A stretch of DNA of 64,000 nucleotides from Bacteroides nordii WAL 11050 = JCM 12987 (GCA_000613465.1 BAJA01000003.1:124001-188000), one strand, 5' to 3'; counted from the stretch's first letter, positions 9,789 through 19,600 are shown. Numbers and translations are program-made. Notes: generated by a model not told the origin, from the letters alone.

Positions 9789-10345
9789 TTCTTTTTGTAT
9801 GAATCGGTTTGTTTATCTATGTAAAGGTATGGAATAGATTTTGGATAGACAAACTTCATAGAGAGTAATTTAATAGTTGTTTGATTGTGGTGGCAGGCAA
9901 TGTTGTTGTATGGGTATACACAATTGATGAAATAATAGACTCTATTGCAATTTTGAACGATTACTTGGACGATTAACTTGTTGTATTAATAAATGTAAAA
10001 TAGTCAAAATGATACACATTTTTACTTTTTTTTGTTGGAAAAGTCTTTTTCTATTAATTATGTCCAATTTTATTTGACTATCTTTACCACCTAATTTTAT
10101 GAATTCAAAAATATATATGCAATCTCTGTTGCTATACCAACTTATAATGAGCTAAATACCTAACAGGCATATCGCTTGTTGTTAGTCAGGCTCTATCTAT
10201 CTACCAATTACTGCGTGGCGATTATGTAAATGATGGGGAAACTAATAATCTGATGATGTTCTGTATGGAAAGTATCAGTATTGCAACAGAGAAAAATATA
10301 AATAAAATGCGAAGTTTAGATTACGAGATTTACAAGGTACTGACA
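9789..10345. other. Intergenic gap with the 5' stub of a decayed GT2 gene
   Basis: Apart from the relic listed next, this 557-base gap is AT-rich and shows no other gene. The frame of the following fucosyltransferase is open back to 10151. The encoded stretch (for example YQLLRGDYVNDGETNN) does not resemble the N-terminus of that family, so I treat it as leftover coding sequence. Confidence 0.5.
10099..10162 (+). pseudogene. Relic of a GT2 glycosyltransferase N-terminus
   Basis: ATG at 10099 starts MNSKIY, and a second frame then continues ISVAIPTYNELNT to a stop at 10161-10163. ISVAIPTYNE is the hallmark N-terminus of GT2 enzymes. The two parts are separated by an AT dinucleotide run (ATATATAT at 10111-10118) that is one AT unit too long to stay in frame. 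Nothing else of a GT2 domain follows. It is probably what remains of a gene replaced by the present fucosyltransferase genes. Confidence 0.45.
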
Positions 10346-11212
10346 ATGGGCAAGCTTATCCCTTCTAAGGTAGTTGTATCATTAGATGGAGGAATCTGTT
10401 CACAAATGCATCAATATCTGTTGGGGCAATGTTTTGCAGAGAAGGGAAAATCGGTTTATTATGATTTATCATTTTTTGAAGAATGGGGAAGTGATCTTGA
10501 TCGACGGTTTGTTCGTAATTTTGATTTGTTGAAAGCGTTTCCGTATCTGTCTTTTAAGAAGGCTTCCAAAGTGATGATTCGCGTTTATAAGCGGAAATTT
10601 TTTTATTTAGGGAATAACACGGAAGGTCATTTGAGAATAGGAGATTACTCTTTTTTGCAGTGTACTGCTCCTGTTTATTTGGGTGGATATTATCAAATGC
10701 CCTCTGAACTTTGGTTGGGAAAATTTCGCCAATTATTTAAATGGAATTCTTGCATTCTGGATAAACAGAATGAGATGTTGTGTAATGAAATAATGAATCA
10801 ACCTTACAGTGTTGCAGTGCATGTACGAAGAGGGGATTTAAGAAAAGAGGTTTTTGCTTACGGTAAACCTGCAACTTTGACTTATTTCCAGAAAGCAATT
10901 CAGTTTTTCAATGATAAACTTAAAATGCCTTTCTTTTATTTCTTTTCAGATGAACAGGATTGGGTTACAAAGGAACTTATTCCTCAATTGCCATTGTCTG
11001 GTAACTTTCAAATTGTTGATTTAAATGGTTCTGATAAGGGATATATGGATTTATGCCTTGTTTCTTATTGCAAACACCAGATTACGAGTAAAGGTACTTT
11101 AGGGAAATATGGCGCTTTATTCGGGGATAATCCGGAAAAATATGTGACACTTTGTGATGATGTAACCGAATATAATTGGAAGGAGCTATTGACGAATCCC
11201 ATTTATTTGTAA
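10346..11212 (+). CDS. GT11-like fucosyltransferase
   Basis: The start at 10346 gives 288 residues, the usual size of family 11, and puts VVVSLDGGICSQMHQYLLG near the N-terminus, where alpha-1,2-fucosyltransferases have their GGxxxQM motif. The donor-binding motif HVRRGDL (H-x-R-R-x-D) is at about residue 160, and later come FFSDEQDWV and a SKGTLGKYGALFG stretch. An in-frame start at 10253 is possible but adds unrelated residues. It should move fucose from GDP-fucose to a surface glycan in the cytoplasm. The next gene, 16 bases on, is another fucosyltransferase-like protein. Linkage and acceptor are unknown. Confidence 0.78.
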   Translation: MGKLIPSKVVVSLDGGICSQMHQYLLGQCFAEKGKSVYYDLSFFEEWGSDLDRRFVRNFDLLKAFPYLSFKKASKVMIRVYKRKFFYLGNNTEGHLRIGDYSFLQCTAPVYLGGYYQMPSELWLGKFRQLFKWNSCILDKQNEMLCNEIMNQPYSVAVHVRRGDLRKEVFAYGKPATLTYFQKAIQFFNDKLKMPFFYFFSDEQDWVTKELIPQLPLSGNFQIVDLNGSDKGYMDLCLVSYCKHQITSKGTLGKYGALFGDNPEKYVTLCDDVTEYNWKELLTNPIYL

Positions 11213-11228
11213 ATTTAATATTGTTAGA

Positions 11229-12164
11229 ATGATTAATTTGGCAGAATATCAGAAATTGAATAATTCATTTAGGAATGAATTAATATTTCATGTTGGTGCT
11301 ACTTCTGGATTTTATTCAGAGTTTAATAATATGGTACTGGCTATGATTTATTGCTTGCAGTGGCGGATTAAGTTTTCATTGTATTCTGAGGATGCAAATT
11401 TTAGGTATGATAAAGGCTGGAATGATTATTTTCTTCCGTTTTGCAAAGAAGTCAAAGGTGGATTTCATCATAAATATAATTTGAGAGATGAAGATCCGAT
11501 GTTTGTAATGCATCGTTTTTTCGAAAGATTGAGATTGGCAGCTTATCGAATAGGACACAGGCATACTTATTTAACTTATGATTTGTTTTTTAGATTTCGG
11601 GCAGTTTTCTTTGAAAGAATGTGCTTTTCAGTTCCTGAGTTGGGAATAAAAGATAGCGATTTGCGCAATGTGGCTCGTGACATCGTGAATATGATTTATT
11701 GTTTTAATCCGGAAATCACACAAGATATTCATAAGAATATAGAATCGCTAAAGCTACCAGATCAATATATAGGTTTCCATATCCGTGGTGGTGATAAATT
11801 TGTAGAGCATAGATTGGAGGATTACAATAAGTATATTATGAAAGCCGAAGAGACATCTTCTGTTAGGAATGCCTATGTGTTCACGGATGAATATGAAATT
11901 GTAGAAAAGATGCGTCGAGACTATCCTGAGTGGACTTTTTATACGTTGACAGAACCTCGTGAGAAGGGATATTTCCATCAGGATTTTTTAAAGCTTAAAC
12001 CTCAAGAAAGAAAGAGGGATATGGTGAAAATGTTTTCATCAATGGAGATTCTGAAGAATTCAGCTCTATTTGTTGGTACATTTGGTTCTAATCCTGGTAT
12101 GTTTCTGGGTATGTGTATGGATCAGGCATATGGTGTTGATTATGACCATTGGCTGCTCTGGTAA
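11229..12164 (+). CDS. FUT8/NodZ-type fucosyltransferase-like protein
   Basis: This 311-residue protein has two elements typical of the alpha-1,6 and O-fucosyltransferase GT-B group: IGFHIRGGDKFVEHR, resembling the GDP-fucose site H-x-R-x-x-D-K, and LFVGTFGSNPGMFLG near the C-terminus. YVFTDEYEIVEKMR fits the Rossmann half between them. It follows the GT11-like gene by 16 bases and is surely co-transcribed with it. The two probably add fucose, or a similar GDP-linked sugar, to the same glycan. The assignment comes from motifs only; it is divergent, and another GDP-sugar is possible. Confidence 0.6.
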   Translation: MINLAEYQKLNNSFRNELIFHVGATSGFYSEFNNMVLAMIYCLQWRIKFSLYSEDANFRYDKGWNDYFLPFCKEVKGGFHHKYNLRDEDPMFVMHRFFERLRLAAYRIGHRHTYLTYDLFFRFRAVFFERMCFSVPELGIKDSDLRNVARDIVNMIYCFNPEITQDIHKNIESLKLPDQYIGFHIRGGDKFVEHRLEDYNKYIMKAEETSSVRNAYVFTDEYEIVEKMRRDYPEWTFYTLTEPREKGYFHQDFLKLKPQERKRDMVKMFSSMEILKNSALFVGTFGSNPGMFLGMCMDQAYGVDYDHWLLW

Positions 12165-12262
12165 CCTATTTCTTGGTGAAATCCTGTACTTTATTGATTT
12201 TAACAAATTCTAAACTAAACAATAAAACTGAAGGAAGGTTCTGTAAACTGAAGATTTTCGTC

Positions 12263-12270
12263 TATCTTTG
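12263..12270 (+). promoter_or_regulatory. Probable -7 promoter element of the MsbA-like gene
   Basis: TATCTTTG matches TAnnTTTG 28 bases upstream of the ATG at 12298 and directly follows the end of the glycosyltransferase cluster. The exporter is thus probably transcribed separately. Confidence 0.5.
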
Positions 12271-12297
12271 CATTCTAATTCATTTAATGACAAACTA

Positions 12298-14130
12298 ATG
12301 AAGGAATTCTTTCAACTCATGCGCCGTTTTGTGGCGCCTTATAAAAAATATTTAGGGTGGGCTATAGTATTGAATGTACTGTCTGCTGTACTTAATGTCT
12401 TTTCATTTACGTTACTTATTCCTATCTTGCAAATTTTATTTAAGATGGATAATGAGGTTTATGAATTTATACCATGGGATTCCAGTATTGGGTTAAAAGA
12501 AAAGGCTGTGAATAACTTCTATTATTATGTCACAGATATGATTGCAGTAAATGGTCCTTCCCTTACTCTATTATTTCTTGGGCTTTTTTTGGCTTTTATG
12601 ACATTGTTGAAAACATCTTGTTATTTTGCTTCTTCGGCTGTTATGATTCCTTTGCGCACAGGTGTCGTTCGTGATATTCGTGTTATGGTATATTCAAAAG
12701 TGATGTCATTGCCTTTGGGTTTTTTTTCAGAAGAGCGTAAAGGGGATATTATTGCTCGTATGAGTGGAGATGTCGGTGAAGTGGAGAATTCTATTACTAG
12801 TTCACTGGATATGTTAATAAAGAATCCGATTTTGATTCTCTTCTATTTTGGGACTCTGATTGTTACGAGCTGGCAATTGACTTTATTCACTATACTTGTA
12901 TTGCCTGGAATGGGATGGCTGATGGGTGTGGTAGGAAAGAAGCTAAAGCGCCAATCTTTGGAAGCACAGGCAAAGTGGAGTGATACGATGTCGCAACTGG
13001 AAGAAACATTGGGGGGACTTCGTATTATCAAAGCTTTTATTGCGGAGAAGAAAATGGTAGATCGTTTTACTAAATGTAGCAATGAATTTAGAGACGCTAC
13101 CAATAAGGTAGCAATGCGGCAATCATTAGCTCACCCAATGAGTGAATTCTTGGGCACTTTGTTGATTGTGGTTGTGTTGTGGTTTGGAGGGTCGTTGATA
13201 TTAGGGAACAATTCTTCGATAGATGCTCCGTCGTTTATTTTCTATATGGTGATTCTTTATAGTGTCATCAATCCGTTGAAAGACTTTTCAAAAGCAGGTT
13301 ATAATATCCCGAAGGGATTGGCGTCTATGGAGCGCGTAGATAAGATATTGAAAGCTGAGAATAAGATTAAGGAATCTCCTAATCCGAAGCCTTTGAAAGG
13401 ATTGAATGAAAAAATTGAATTCAAAAACATCAGTTTTAGTTATGATGGCAAACGTGAGGTTTTAAAGGATGTCAATATTACAATATCAAAAGGAAAAACA
13501 ATCGCTTTAGTTGGACAATCCGGATCCGGCAAGTCTACATTGGTTGATTTGTTGCCTCGCTATCATGATGTGCAAGGAGGAGATATAAAGATTGATGGTA
13601 CGAGTATTAAGGATGTACGTATATCTGATTTGCGTGGTTTGATTGGAAATGTAAATCAGGATGCTATCCTTTTTAATGATACTTTCTTCAATAACATTGC
13701 TTTCGGTGTGGAAAATGCAACTATGGAACAAGTGATAGAGGCTGCCAAGATTGCTAATGCCCATGATTTTATCATGGAAAAGGAAGATGGTTATAATACC
13801 AATATCGGAGACCGTGGTGGTAAACTGTCCGGAGGGCAGCGCCAACGTATCAGTATTGCCCGTGCCATATTGAAAAATCCTCCGATTTTGATTCTTGATG
13901 AAGCAACTTCTGCTCTTGATACAGAATCTGAACGTCTGGTACAGGAAGCTCTTGAAAGATTAATGAAAACACGTACGACGATTGCTATTGCCCATCGGCT
14001 TTCGACAATAAAGAATGCAGATGAAATTTGCGTACTTTATGAAGGAGAGATTGTAGAACGCGGTAAGCATGAAGAGTTATTGGAAATGAACGGATACTAT
14101 AAGCGGCTGAATGATATGCAATCTCTTTGA
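12298..14130 (+). CDS. MsbA-like ABC exporter (membrane and ATPase domains fused)
   Basis: The protein has 611 residues from ATG 12298; the TTG start at 12268 overlaps the predicted promoter and is unlikely. The first about 330 residues are six membrane segments of an exporter-type ABC transporter, with the EERKGDIIARMSGDV coupling region. The ATPase half shows Walker A VGQSGSGKST, signature LSGGQRQRISIARA, Walker B ILILDEATSALD and the switch histidine in AIAHRLSTI. Such half-transporters work as dimers in the inner membrane and flip lipid A-core or other lipids. The place behind the glycan cluster supports a role in LPS export, but drug export cannot be excluded. The gene after it starts 11 bases on. 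Confidence 0.88.
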   Translation: MKEFFQLMRRFVAPYKKYLGWAIVLNVLSAVLNVFSFTLLIPILQILFKMDNEVYEFIPWDSSIGLKEKAVNNFYYYVTDMIAVNGPSLTLLFLGLFLAFMTLLKTSCYFASSAVMIPLRTGVVRDIRVMVYSKVMSLPLGFFSEERKGDIIARMSGDVGEVENSITSSLDMLIKNPILILFYFGTLIVTSWQLTLFTILVLPGMGWLMGVVGKKLKRQSLEAQAKWSDTMSQLEETLGGLRIIKAFIAEKKMVDRFTKCSNEFRDATNKVAMRQSLAHPMSEFLGTLLIVVVLWFGGSLILGNNSSIDAPSFIFYMVILYSVINPLKDFSKAGYNIPKGLASMERVDKILKAENKIKESPNPKPLKGLNEKIEFKNISFSYDGKREVLKDVNITISKGKTIALVGQSGSGKSTLVDLLPRYHDVQGGDIKIDGTSIKDVRISDLRGLIGNVNQDAILFNDTFFNNIAFGVENATMEQVIEAAKIANAHDFIMEKEDGYNTNIGDRGGKLSGGQRQRISIARAILKNPPILILDEATSALDTESERLVQEALERLMKTRTTIAIAHRLSTIKNADEICVLYEGEIVERGKHEELLEMNGYYKRLNDMQSL

Positions 14131-14141
14131 TAGATGGTAAA

Positions 14142-15374
14142 ATGAAATACGGCAGATATATTGGATGGACAGGTTGTTTGGTGATGCTTCTCATAGCAAC
14201 TACAACGGTCCGGGCACAAGTGGAGGAGAAAGTATGTAAGACTGATTACAAGATTAATCCTGAACGTGTAGGAGAGTTGTCGGTAGAACTGGATAATATC
14301 AGTTTTTTTAAAGATAACGAGTATGCCGGTACTGTGATGAAAGGATATTCGTTGCCGGGTATGTGGCTGGAACCTAAAGTTGTCTATTATCCGCTGAAAA
14401 ATATGAAACTGGAGTTGGGAGCACATGCATTGATTTATAGCGGTGCTTATAAATTTCCCAATTATGCCTATCATGATATAGCTACCTGGAAAGGAAATCA
14501 ATACCAACGTGGAACGCATATCTTGCCTTATTTCAGAGCGCAGTTGGCTTTGTCTCATGTGAATCTTATCCTAGGAGATATTTACGGTGGCTCTAATCAT
14601 GGTCTGATTGCTCCTCTTTATAGTCCGGAGTTAAATCTGACCGCTGATCCGGAGATGGGATTACAATTTCTATATGATTCCCGGCATTTACATCTGGATG
14701 CATGGGTCAACTGGCTGAGTTATATTTTTGAAGAAGATACCCACCAGGAAGCATTTATAGTAGGGGTGTCATCGCTTATAAAATACAATGACCCTAAGGC
14801 TCGTTTTCATTATTATACTCCTGTACAAATGACTATTCAGCATCGTGGAGGAGAACAGGATACAATCTATACTAATTCGGTACAAACATTGATGAATGGT
14901 TCTGTTGGAGCCGGAGTAACCTGGAACGTAAATCGCCCGGTGCTGAAACGAGTGAATGTAGAAGTGGATGCAGTAGCCTATTATCAGCAGGCGGGACATT
15001 TATGGCCTTTTGATAAAGGAGTAGGGCTATACGCTGCTGCTTACACTGATCTTAAAGACATACGTGTGAAAGGTGGGTATTTTATGTCAAAGGACTTTAT
15101 CTCTTTGCTTGGTATTCCTTATTTTGGCTCTGTTTCCACGAAAGAAGAGGGGGCGTTTTATAATGATCCGCAAACTCTTTTCCTTTCTGTAGAATATTCT
15201 CGCTCATTTGGTAAGCATTATGCTCTTGGCGCTAAAGCAGATATTTATCAGTATTTGCCTGGTACCATGACTAAAGCAGATGGGGAAGTGATAAAGCCAG
15301 GTAGTGCCACCAGTTTTTCTTTTGGTGTTTATCTGCGTGTGAATCCGAGTTTTCTGATAAAGAAGTTCAAGTAG
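14142..15374 (+). CDS. Predicted outer-membrane beta-barrel protein of unknown function
   Basis: ATG at 14142 gives 410 residues with a clear signal peptide (LVMLLIATTTVRAQ). The rest is a regular alternation of polar and aromatic-ending strands (for example MKLELGAHALIYSG, RFHYYTPVQMTIQH, FLSVEYSRSFGKHYALGAKADIYQY), as in outer-membrane barrels, and it ends in an aromatic residue close to the C-terminus (FLIKKFK). I do not recognise a named family. It starts 11 bases after the MsbA-like gene, so it is likely in the same operon and may be an envelope protein working with it. The next gene converges from the other strand with one base between them. Confidence 0.6.
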   Translation: MKYGRYIGWTGCLVMLLIATTTVRAQVEEKVCKTDYKINPERVGELSVELDNISFFKDNEYAGTVMKGYSLPGMWLEPKVVYYPLKNMKLELGAHALIYSGAYKFPNYAYHDIATWKGNQYQRGTHILPYFRAQLALSHVNLILGDIYGGSNHGLIAPLYSPELNLTADPEMGLQFLYDSRHLHLDAWVNWLSYIFEEDTHQEAFIVGVSSLIKYNDPKARFHYYTPVQMTIQHRGGEQDTIYTNSVQTLMNGSVGAGVTWNVNRPVLKRVNVEVDAVAYYQQAGHLWPFDKGVGLYAAAYTDLKDIRVKGGYFMSKDFISLLGIPYFGSVSTKEEGAFYNDPQTLFLSVEYSRSFGKHYALGAKADIYQYLPGTMTKADGEVIKPGSATSFSFGVYLRVNPSFLIKKFK

Positions 15375-15375
15375 T

Positions 15376-16011
15376 TTATTTTCTTCCGAAGTCAGCGGGA
15401 ATTTCGCCCCATTCTTTGGTTTCCCACTTCAGAATAGGGGTAGAATAGGTGTTTTCTTTCAACCACTTCTCGGCACGTTCTATTAATAAAAAAAGCTGTT
15501 CCGTTTCAGCGGTGCGTGGCAATTTGGTTTTGCATCTCTTTTGTTTTACCCAACTGATAGCGTTCACACTGTCACTGTAGACGGGCATATCGAATCCTTT
15601 TTGTTTCAGTAGGGCAAGCCCATGTACTAATGCTAGGAATTCACCTATATTATTTGTACCTTTCATTGGGCCGAAGTGAAATATTTCCTGCTGGCTGGCT
15701 ACATGTACTCCGCGATACTCCATCGGACCGGGATTACCACTGCAGGCTGCATCTACAGCAAGGCTATTCTCTATTACAGCAGCAGGCAACGTGTGTAAGG
15801 TAGGTTTATTTTCTTTTTTGTTTGTGGCATTTTTACCAATATATGCGTAGGGAGATGATGCGAGAGCACGTTCTGCTTCTTCCCGGCTGTCAAATGACTT
15901 ATATTTGGCTCCTTCGTATCCTTTAATTTGTAGTTGGCAGTCAGTCCAGGAAGAATAAATGCCTGGAGTTACGCTTCCCATACCACATAAAATTTTTGCT
16001 TTGCCATTCAT
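15376..16011 (-). CDS. Ribonuclease H1 with viroplasmin-like N-terminal domain
   Basis: The 211-residue protein has an N-terminal caulimovirus-viroplasmin/RNase HI binding domain (GIYSSWTDCQLQIKGYEGAKYKSF, then SREEAERAL), which binds RNA-DNA hybrids, and a C-terminal RNase H fold. The four acidic residues can be placed: D in AVDAACSGNPG, E in NNIGEFLAL, D in VYSDSVNA and D in EIPADFGRK. It cleaves the RNA strand of RNA-DNA hybrids in the cytoplasm. It stands alone, convergent with the barrel gene. This two-domain form is common in Bacteroides. Confidence 0.88.
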   Translation of the reverse strand: MNGKAKILCGMGSVTPGIYSSWTDCQLQIKGYEGAKYKSFDSREEAERALASSPYAYIGKNATNKKENKPTLHTLPAAVIENSLAVDAACSGNPGPMEYRGVHVASQQEIFHFGPMKGTNNIGEFLALVHGLALLKQKGFDMPVYSDSVNAISWVKQKRCKTKLPRTAETEQLFLLIERAEKWLKENTYSTPILKWETKEWGEIPADFGRK

Positions 16012-16090
16012 CTTTTTATTTATTCGGGTGGTAAAGTTACAAATATATTTTAGTAAGTACTGTATTCTAGTTAAATGAACCTATCATTGA

Positions 16091-16178
16091 AACTCAGATT
16101 ATCGCAAATTCACGCAAAAAATATCGTCTCTCAAGTACAGTAAACCTTCTAATTTGCGAAAATCTGCGATCATTTGCA
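16091..16178. repeat. Dispersed intergenic hairpin repeat, copy 1
   Basis: The arm at 16094-16117 (CAGATTATCGCAAATTCACG...) pairs imperfectly with the arm at 16151-16178 (AATTTGCGAAAATCTGCGAT...). The same cgcagatta...ttacgcaaa wording recurs at 19601, 23259 and 31868, always between genes. It fills most of the gap between RNase H and the nitroreductase gene. Confidence 0.55.
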
Positions 16179-16292
16179 TTTTAATAAAACGTTGTCATAG
16201 TATGAATTAAATTTGAAGTACTACTTATCGAACAAGTTTTCAAGATCAGTTGTTCTCTATATAATAGATTATAAACCCAAAGAAAGGAGACT

Positions 16293-16898
16293 ATGATGCA
16301 AAAATCATTTAAAGATGTCCTGAAACACAGGAGAAGTTACTATTCAATCACAAATCAGTCACCTGTTTCTGACGAAGAGATAGAGCGTATCATAAATTTT
16401 GCGGTAACCCACGTACCATCGGCTTTTAATTCTCAGTCGACCCGCGTCGTATTACTCTTGGGTGAGAATCATAAGAAACTATGGGAAATAGTGAAAGATG
16501 CTATACGGAAGATTGTAACTCCGGAGGCTTTTAAAAATACAGAATCAAAGATTGATAATTGTTTTGAGAGTGGTTATGGTACTGTATTGTTCTTTGAAGA
16601 TCAATATGTTGTGCAAACGCTGCAGGATACATTTGTCAGTTATAAAGATAATTTTCCTGGGTGGTCCTTACAAACATCGGCCATGCATCAGTTAGCAATC
16701 TGGAGTATGTTGGAAGATGCTGGTTTTGGCGCTTCTCTGCAACATTACAATCCTCTGATTGATGAAGAAGTGCGTCGTACCTGGGAATTACCGGCCAGTT
16801 GGCATCTGATTGCTGAAATGCCGTTTGGTATGCCGGTTGGAGAACCGGGTGATAAAGAATTTAAAGCACTCTCTGAAAGAGTGAAAGTATTTAAGTGA
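16293..16898 (+). CDS. Nitroreductase family protein (Frm2/Hbn1-like)
   Basis: The 201-residue protein has the FMN-dependent nitroreductase fold: FKDVLKHRRSYYSI at the N-terminus (R-R-S FMN phosphate contact), VPSAFNSQSTRVVLLLG, and the central GWSLQTSAMHQLAIWSMLEDAGFGASLQHYNP helix that packs at the dimer interface. Length and motifs fit the fatty-acid-repression-mutant subgroup, whose members reduce nitro-compounds or quinones with NAD(P)H. It is a single gene with a purine-rich ribosome-binding region (AAAGGAGA) before the ATG pair. Natural substrate unknown. Confidence 0.85.
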   Translation: MMQKSFKDVLKHRRSYYSITNQSPVSDEEIERIINFAVTHVPSAFNSQSTRVVLLLGENHKKLWEIVKDAIRKIVTPEAFKNTESKIDNCFESGYGTVLFFEDQYVVQTLQDTFVSYKDNFPGWSLQTSAMHQLAIWSMLEDAGFGASLQHYNPLIDEEVRRTWELPASWHLIAEMPFGMPVGEPGDKEFKALSERVKVFK

Positions 16899-16985
16899 TC
16901 ACGTCAGGATATAAATCGCTTAAAATCATAACAAATTTAGAGTAAATTGAAGTACAAACTTTATTTATTCTATAATTATATTACC

Positions 16986-16993
16986 TATCTTTG
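16986..16993 (+). promoter_or_regulatory. Probable -7 promoter element of aroK
   Basis: TATCTTTG matches TAnnTTTG, 25 bases upstream of the aroK ATG at 17019. The AT-rich TTTATTTATT stretch about 23 bases further up is a poor -33. Confidence 0.5.
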
Positions 16994-17018
16994 CTCTGAA
17001 AAGAAAAGATAGGTAATT

Positions 17019-17545
17019 ATGATTCGTATATTCCTGACCGGCTATATGGGTGCCGGTAAAACAACTTTAGGGAAAGCTTTTGCCCGAACACTGAACGTAC
17101 CGTTTGTTGATCTGGACTGGTATATGGAAGAGCGTTTCCATAAGACAGTGGGAGAGTTATTCGCCGAACGCGGTGAAGCAGGTTTTCGTGAACTGGAAAG
17201 AAATATGTTGCGTGAGTAGGTGCTTTTGAAAATGTTGTTATCTCTACAGGTGGTGGTGCCCCCTGTTTCTTCGATAATATGGATTTCATGAATCATCATG
17301 GTAAAACTGTTTTTTTGAATGTCCATCCCGATGTTTTATTTCATAGACTGCGTGTTGCCAAACAGCAGCGTCCTATTTTACAAGGTAAAGAGGATGAGGA
17401 ACTGAAAGAATTTATCATTCAGGCGTTGGAGAAACGTGCACCGTTCTATTCTCAGGCCCAGTATGTTTTTAATGCCGATGAATTAGAGGATCGCTCGCAG
17501 ATTGAAAAATCAGTGCAGCGGCTACGCGATTTATTAAAACTATGA
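17019..17545 (+). CDS. aroK: Shikimate kinase (frame broken at 17216)
   Basis: Joined, the two frames give about 176 residues, exactly family size. The N-terminus carries Walker A GYMGAGKTT, then VDLDWYMEERF (shikimate-binding acidic pair), FRELERNML, the STGGGAP motif and RQ-type lid region VAKQQRPIL. The enzyme phosphorylates shikimate with ATP in aromatic amino-acid synthesis. After LRE the sequence reads GAGTAGG where GAGGTAGG restores the frame, so a G is missing from a GG pair at 17216. A true loss of this enzyme would be a serious handicap, so I consider this a sequence error rather than a pseudogene. Confidence 0.88.
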
Positions 17546-17617
17546 CTTATTTGCGCCTTCCGAACCTGTCTTATTTAAAAAACGTGTCTTTCTGATTGTA
17601 TACTATGGATTTATAAC

Positions 17618-17625
17618 TATTTTTG
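17618..17625 (+). promoter_or_regulatory. Probable -7 promoter element of speA
   Basis: TATTTTTG matches TAnnTTTG and lies 40 bases upstream of the speA ATG at 17666. No certain -33 element. Confidence 0.45.
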
Positions 17626-17665
17626 TTGCCTTAAATATTTTATAAACACAACTGAATACATTAAA

Positions 17666-19556
17666 ATGAGAAAGTGGCGTATTGAAGATTCTGAGGAACT
17701 CTACAACATTACTGGTTGGGGTACTTCGTACTTTGGTATAAATGACAAAGGTCATGTGGTTGTTACACCGCGTAAGGATGGTATAGGTGTCGACCTGAAG
17801 GAGTTGGTCGATGAACTGCAGTTGCGTGATGTGGCAGCTCCCATGTTGCTGCGTTTTCCGGATATTCTGGATAATCGGATTGAGAAGACAGCATATTGCT
17901 TTAAACAAGCTGCTGAAGAGTATGGCTATAAAGCACAGAATTTCATCATTTACCCCATTAAGGTAAATCAGATGCGCCCGGTTGTGGAAGAGATAATCAG
18001 TCATGGAAAGAAGTTTAATCTTGGTCTTGAAGCTGGCTCCAAACCGGAACTCCATGCTGTAATTGCTGTTAATACTGATTCTGATTCGTTGATTATCTGC
18101 AACGGATATAAAGACGAAAGTTATATTGAACTTGCTTTGCTTGCACAAAAGATGGGCAAGCGTATTTTTCTCGTTGTAGAAAAAATGAATGAGCTGAAAC
18201 TCATTGCCAAGATGGCGAAGCAATTGAATGTGATGCCCAATATCGGCATTCGTATTAAACTTGCTTCTTCCGGTAGTGGCAAATGGGAAGAATCCGGTGG
18301 TGATGCCAGTAAGTTTGGATTGACTTCCAGCGAATTGCTTGAGGCACTTGATTTCCTGGAAAAGAAGGATATGAAAGACTGCTTGAAACTGATTCATTTT
18401 CATATTGGTAGCCAGGTGACTAAAATTCGTCGTATAAAGACTGCTTTGCGTGAAGCTTCCCAGTTTTATGTACAACTTCATTCCATGGGCTTTAATGTAC
18501 AATTTGTCGATATTGGCGGTGGACTGGGAGTTGATTATGACGGAACACGTTCATCGAGTAGTGAGAGTAGTGTGAACTATTCCATTCAGGAGTATGTCAA
18601 CGACTCTATCTCTACTCTTGTAGACGCCAGTGATAAGAATGGTATTCCTCATCCCAATATTATAACAGAAAGCGGACGTGCATTGACGGCACATCATTCT
18701 GTACTTGTTTTTGAAGTTTTGGAAACGACTACACTGCCCGAATGATGATGAGGAAGAGATCGCACCGGACGCACACGAATTGGTGCAGGAGCTGTATGGC
18801 ATTTGGGATACTTTGAATCAGAACAAGATGCTTGAAGCCTGGCATGATGCACAGCAGATTCGTGAAGAGGCACTCGATCTGTTCAGTCATGGTATTGTTG
18901 ACCTGAAAACTCGTGCACAGATTGAGCGGCTTTATTGGTCTATCACTCGAGAAGTAAATCAGATAGCGAGTGGGTTGAAGCATGCACCGGATGAGTTCCG
19001 TGGTCTATCTAAACTATTGGCCGATAAATATTTTTGTAATTTCTCGTTATTTCAATCACTGCCGGATTCCTGGGCTATCGATCAGATATTCCCCATTATG
19101 CCTATTCAAAGATTGGATGAAAAACCTGAGCGGTCAGCTACTTTGCAGGACATTACTTGTGACTCGGATGGGAAGATTGCAAACTTTATTTCGACAAAGA
19201 ATGTAGCTCACTATATGCCTGTGCATAGTTTGAAAAGTAAAGAGCCTTATTATCTTGGAGTATTCCTTGTTGGTGCTTATCAGGAAATATTGGGAGATAT
19301 GCACAACCTGTTTGGTGATACGAATGCAGTACATGTATCTGTAAACGAAAAGGGATATACAATTGAACAGATTATTGATGGTGAGACAGTAGCGGAAGTA
19401 TTGGATTATGTACAGTATAATCCTAAGAAATTGGTGCGAACACTGGAAACCTGGGTTACAAAATCTGTAAAAGAAGGAAAGATTTCTGTGGAAGAAGGAA
19501 AAGAATTCCTTTCAAATTATCGCTCCGGGCTTTACGGATATACCTATCTGGAATAA
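17666..19556 (+). CDS. speA: Biosynthetic arginine decarboxylase (frame broken near 18742)
   Basis: Both frames together give 630 residues, the normal size. The PLP lysine is in IIYPIKVNQ (about residue 99), followed by GLEAGSKPEL, the substrate-binding HFHIGSQ, the glycine-rich FVDIGGGLGVDYDG and ITESGRALTAHHSV. The C-terminal half continues HELVQELYG to YGYTYLE. The enzyme makes agmatine, the first step of polyamine synthesis from arginine. The break reads GAATGATGATGAGG where GAATGGGATGATGAGG would restore the frame as PEWDDEEE, a loss of two G from GGG. A five-base loss between GAATG repeats would also fit. The neighbour argB serves arginine synthesis. Confidence 0.88.
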
Positions 19557-19600
19557 TAGAACCTTTGGCGAGGGTGCCCAAGGGTAAAATTCGCTATCAT

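Noticed and set aside
18700..18760. Programmed frameshift in speA
   Set aside because: No slippery sequence or downstream structure; the same type of break occurs in many unrelated genes of the window, and restoring a GGG run repairs it.
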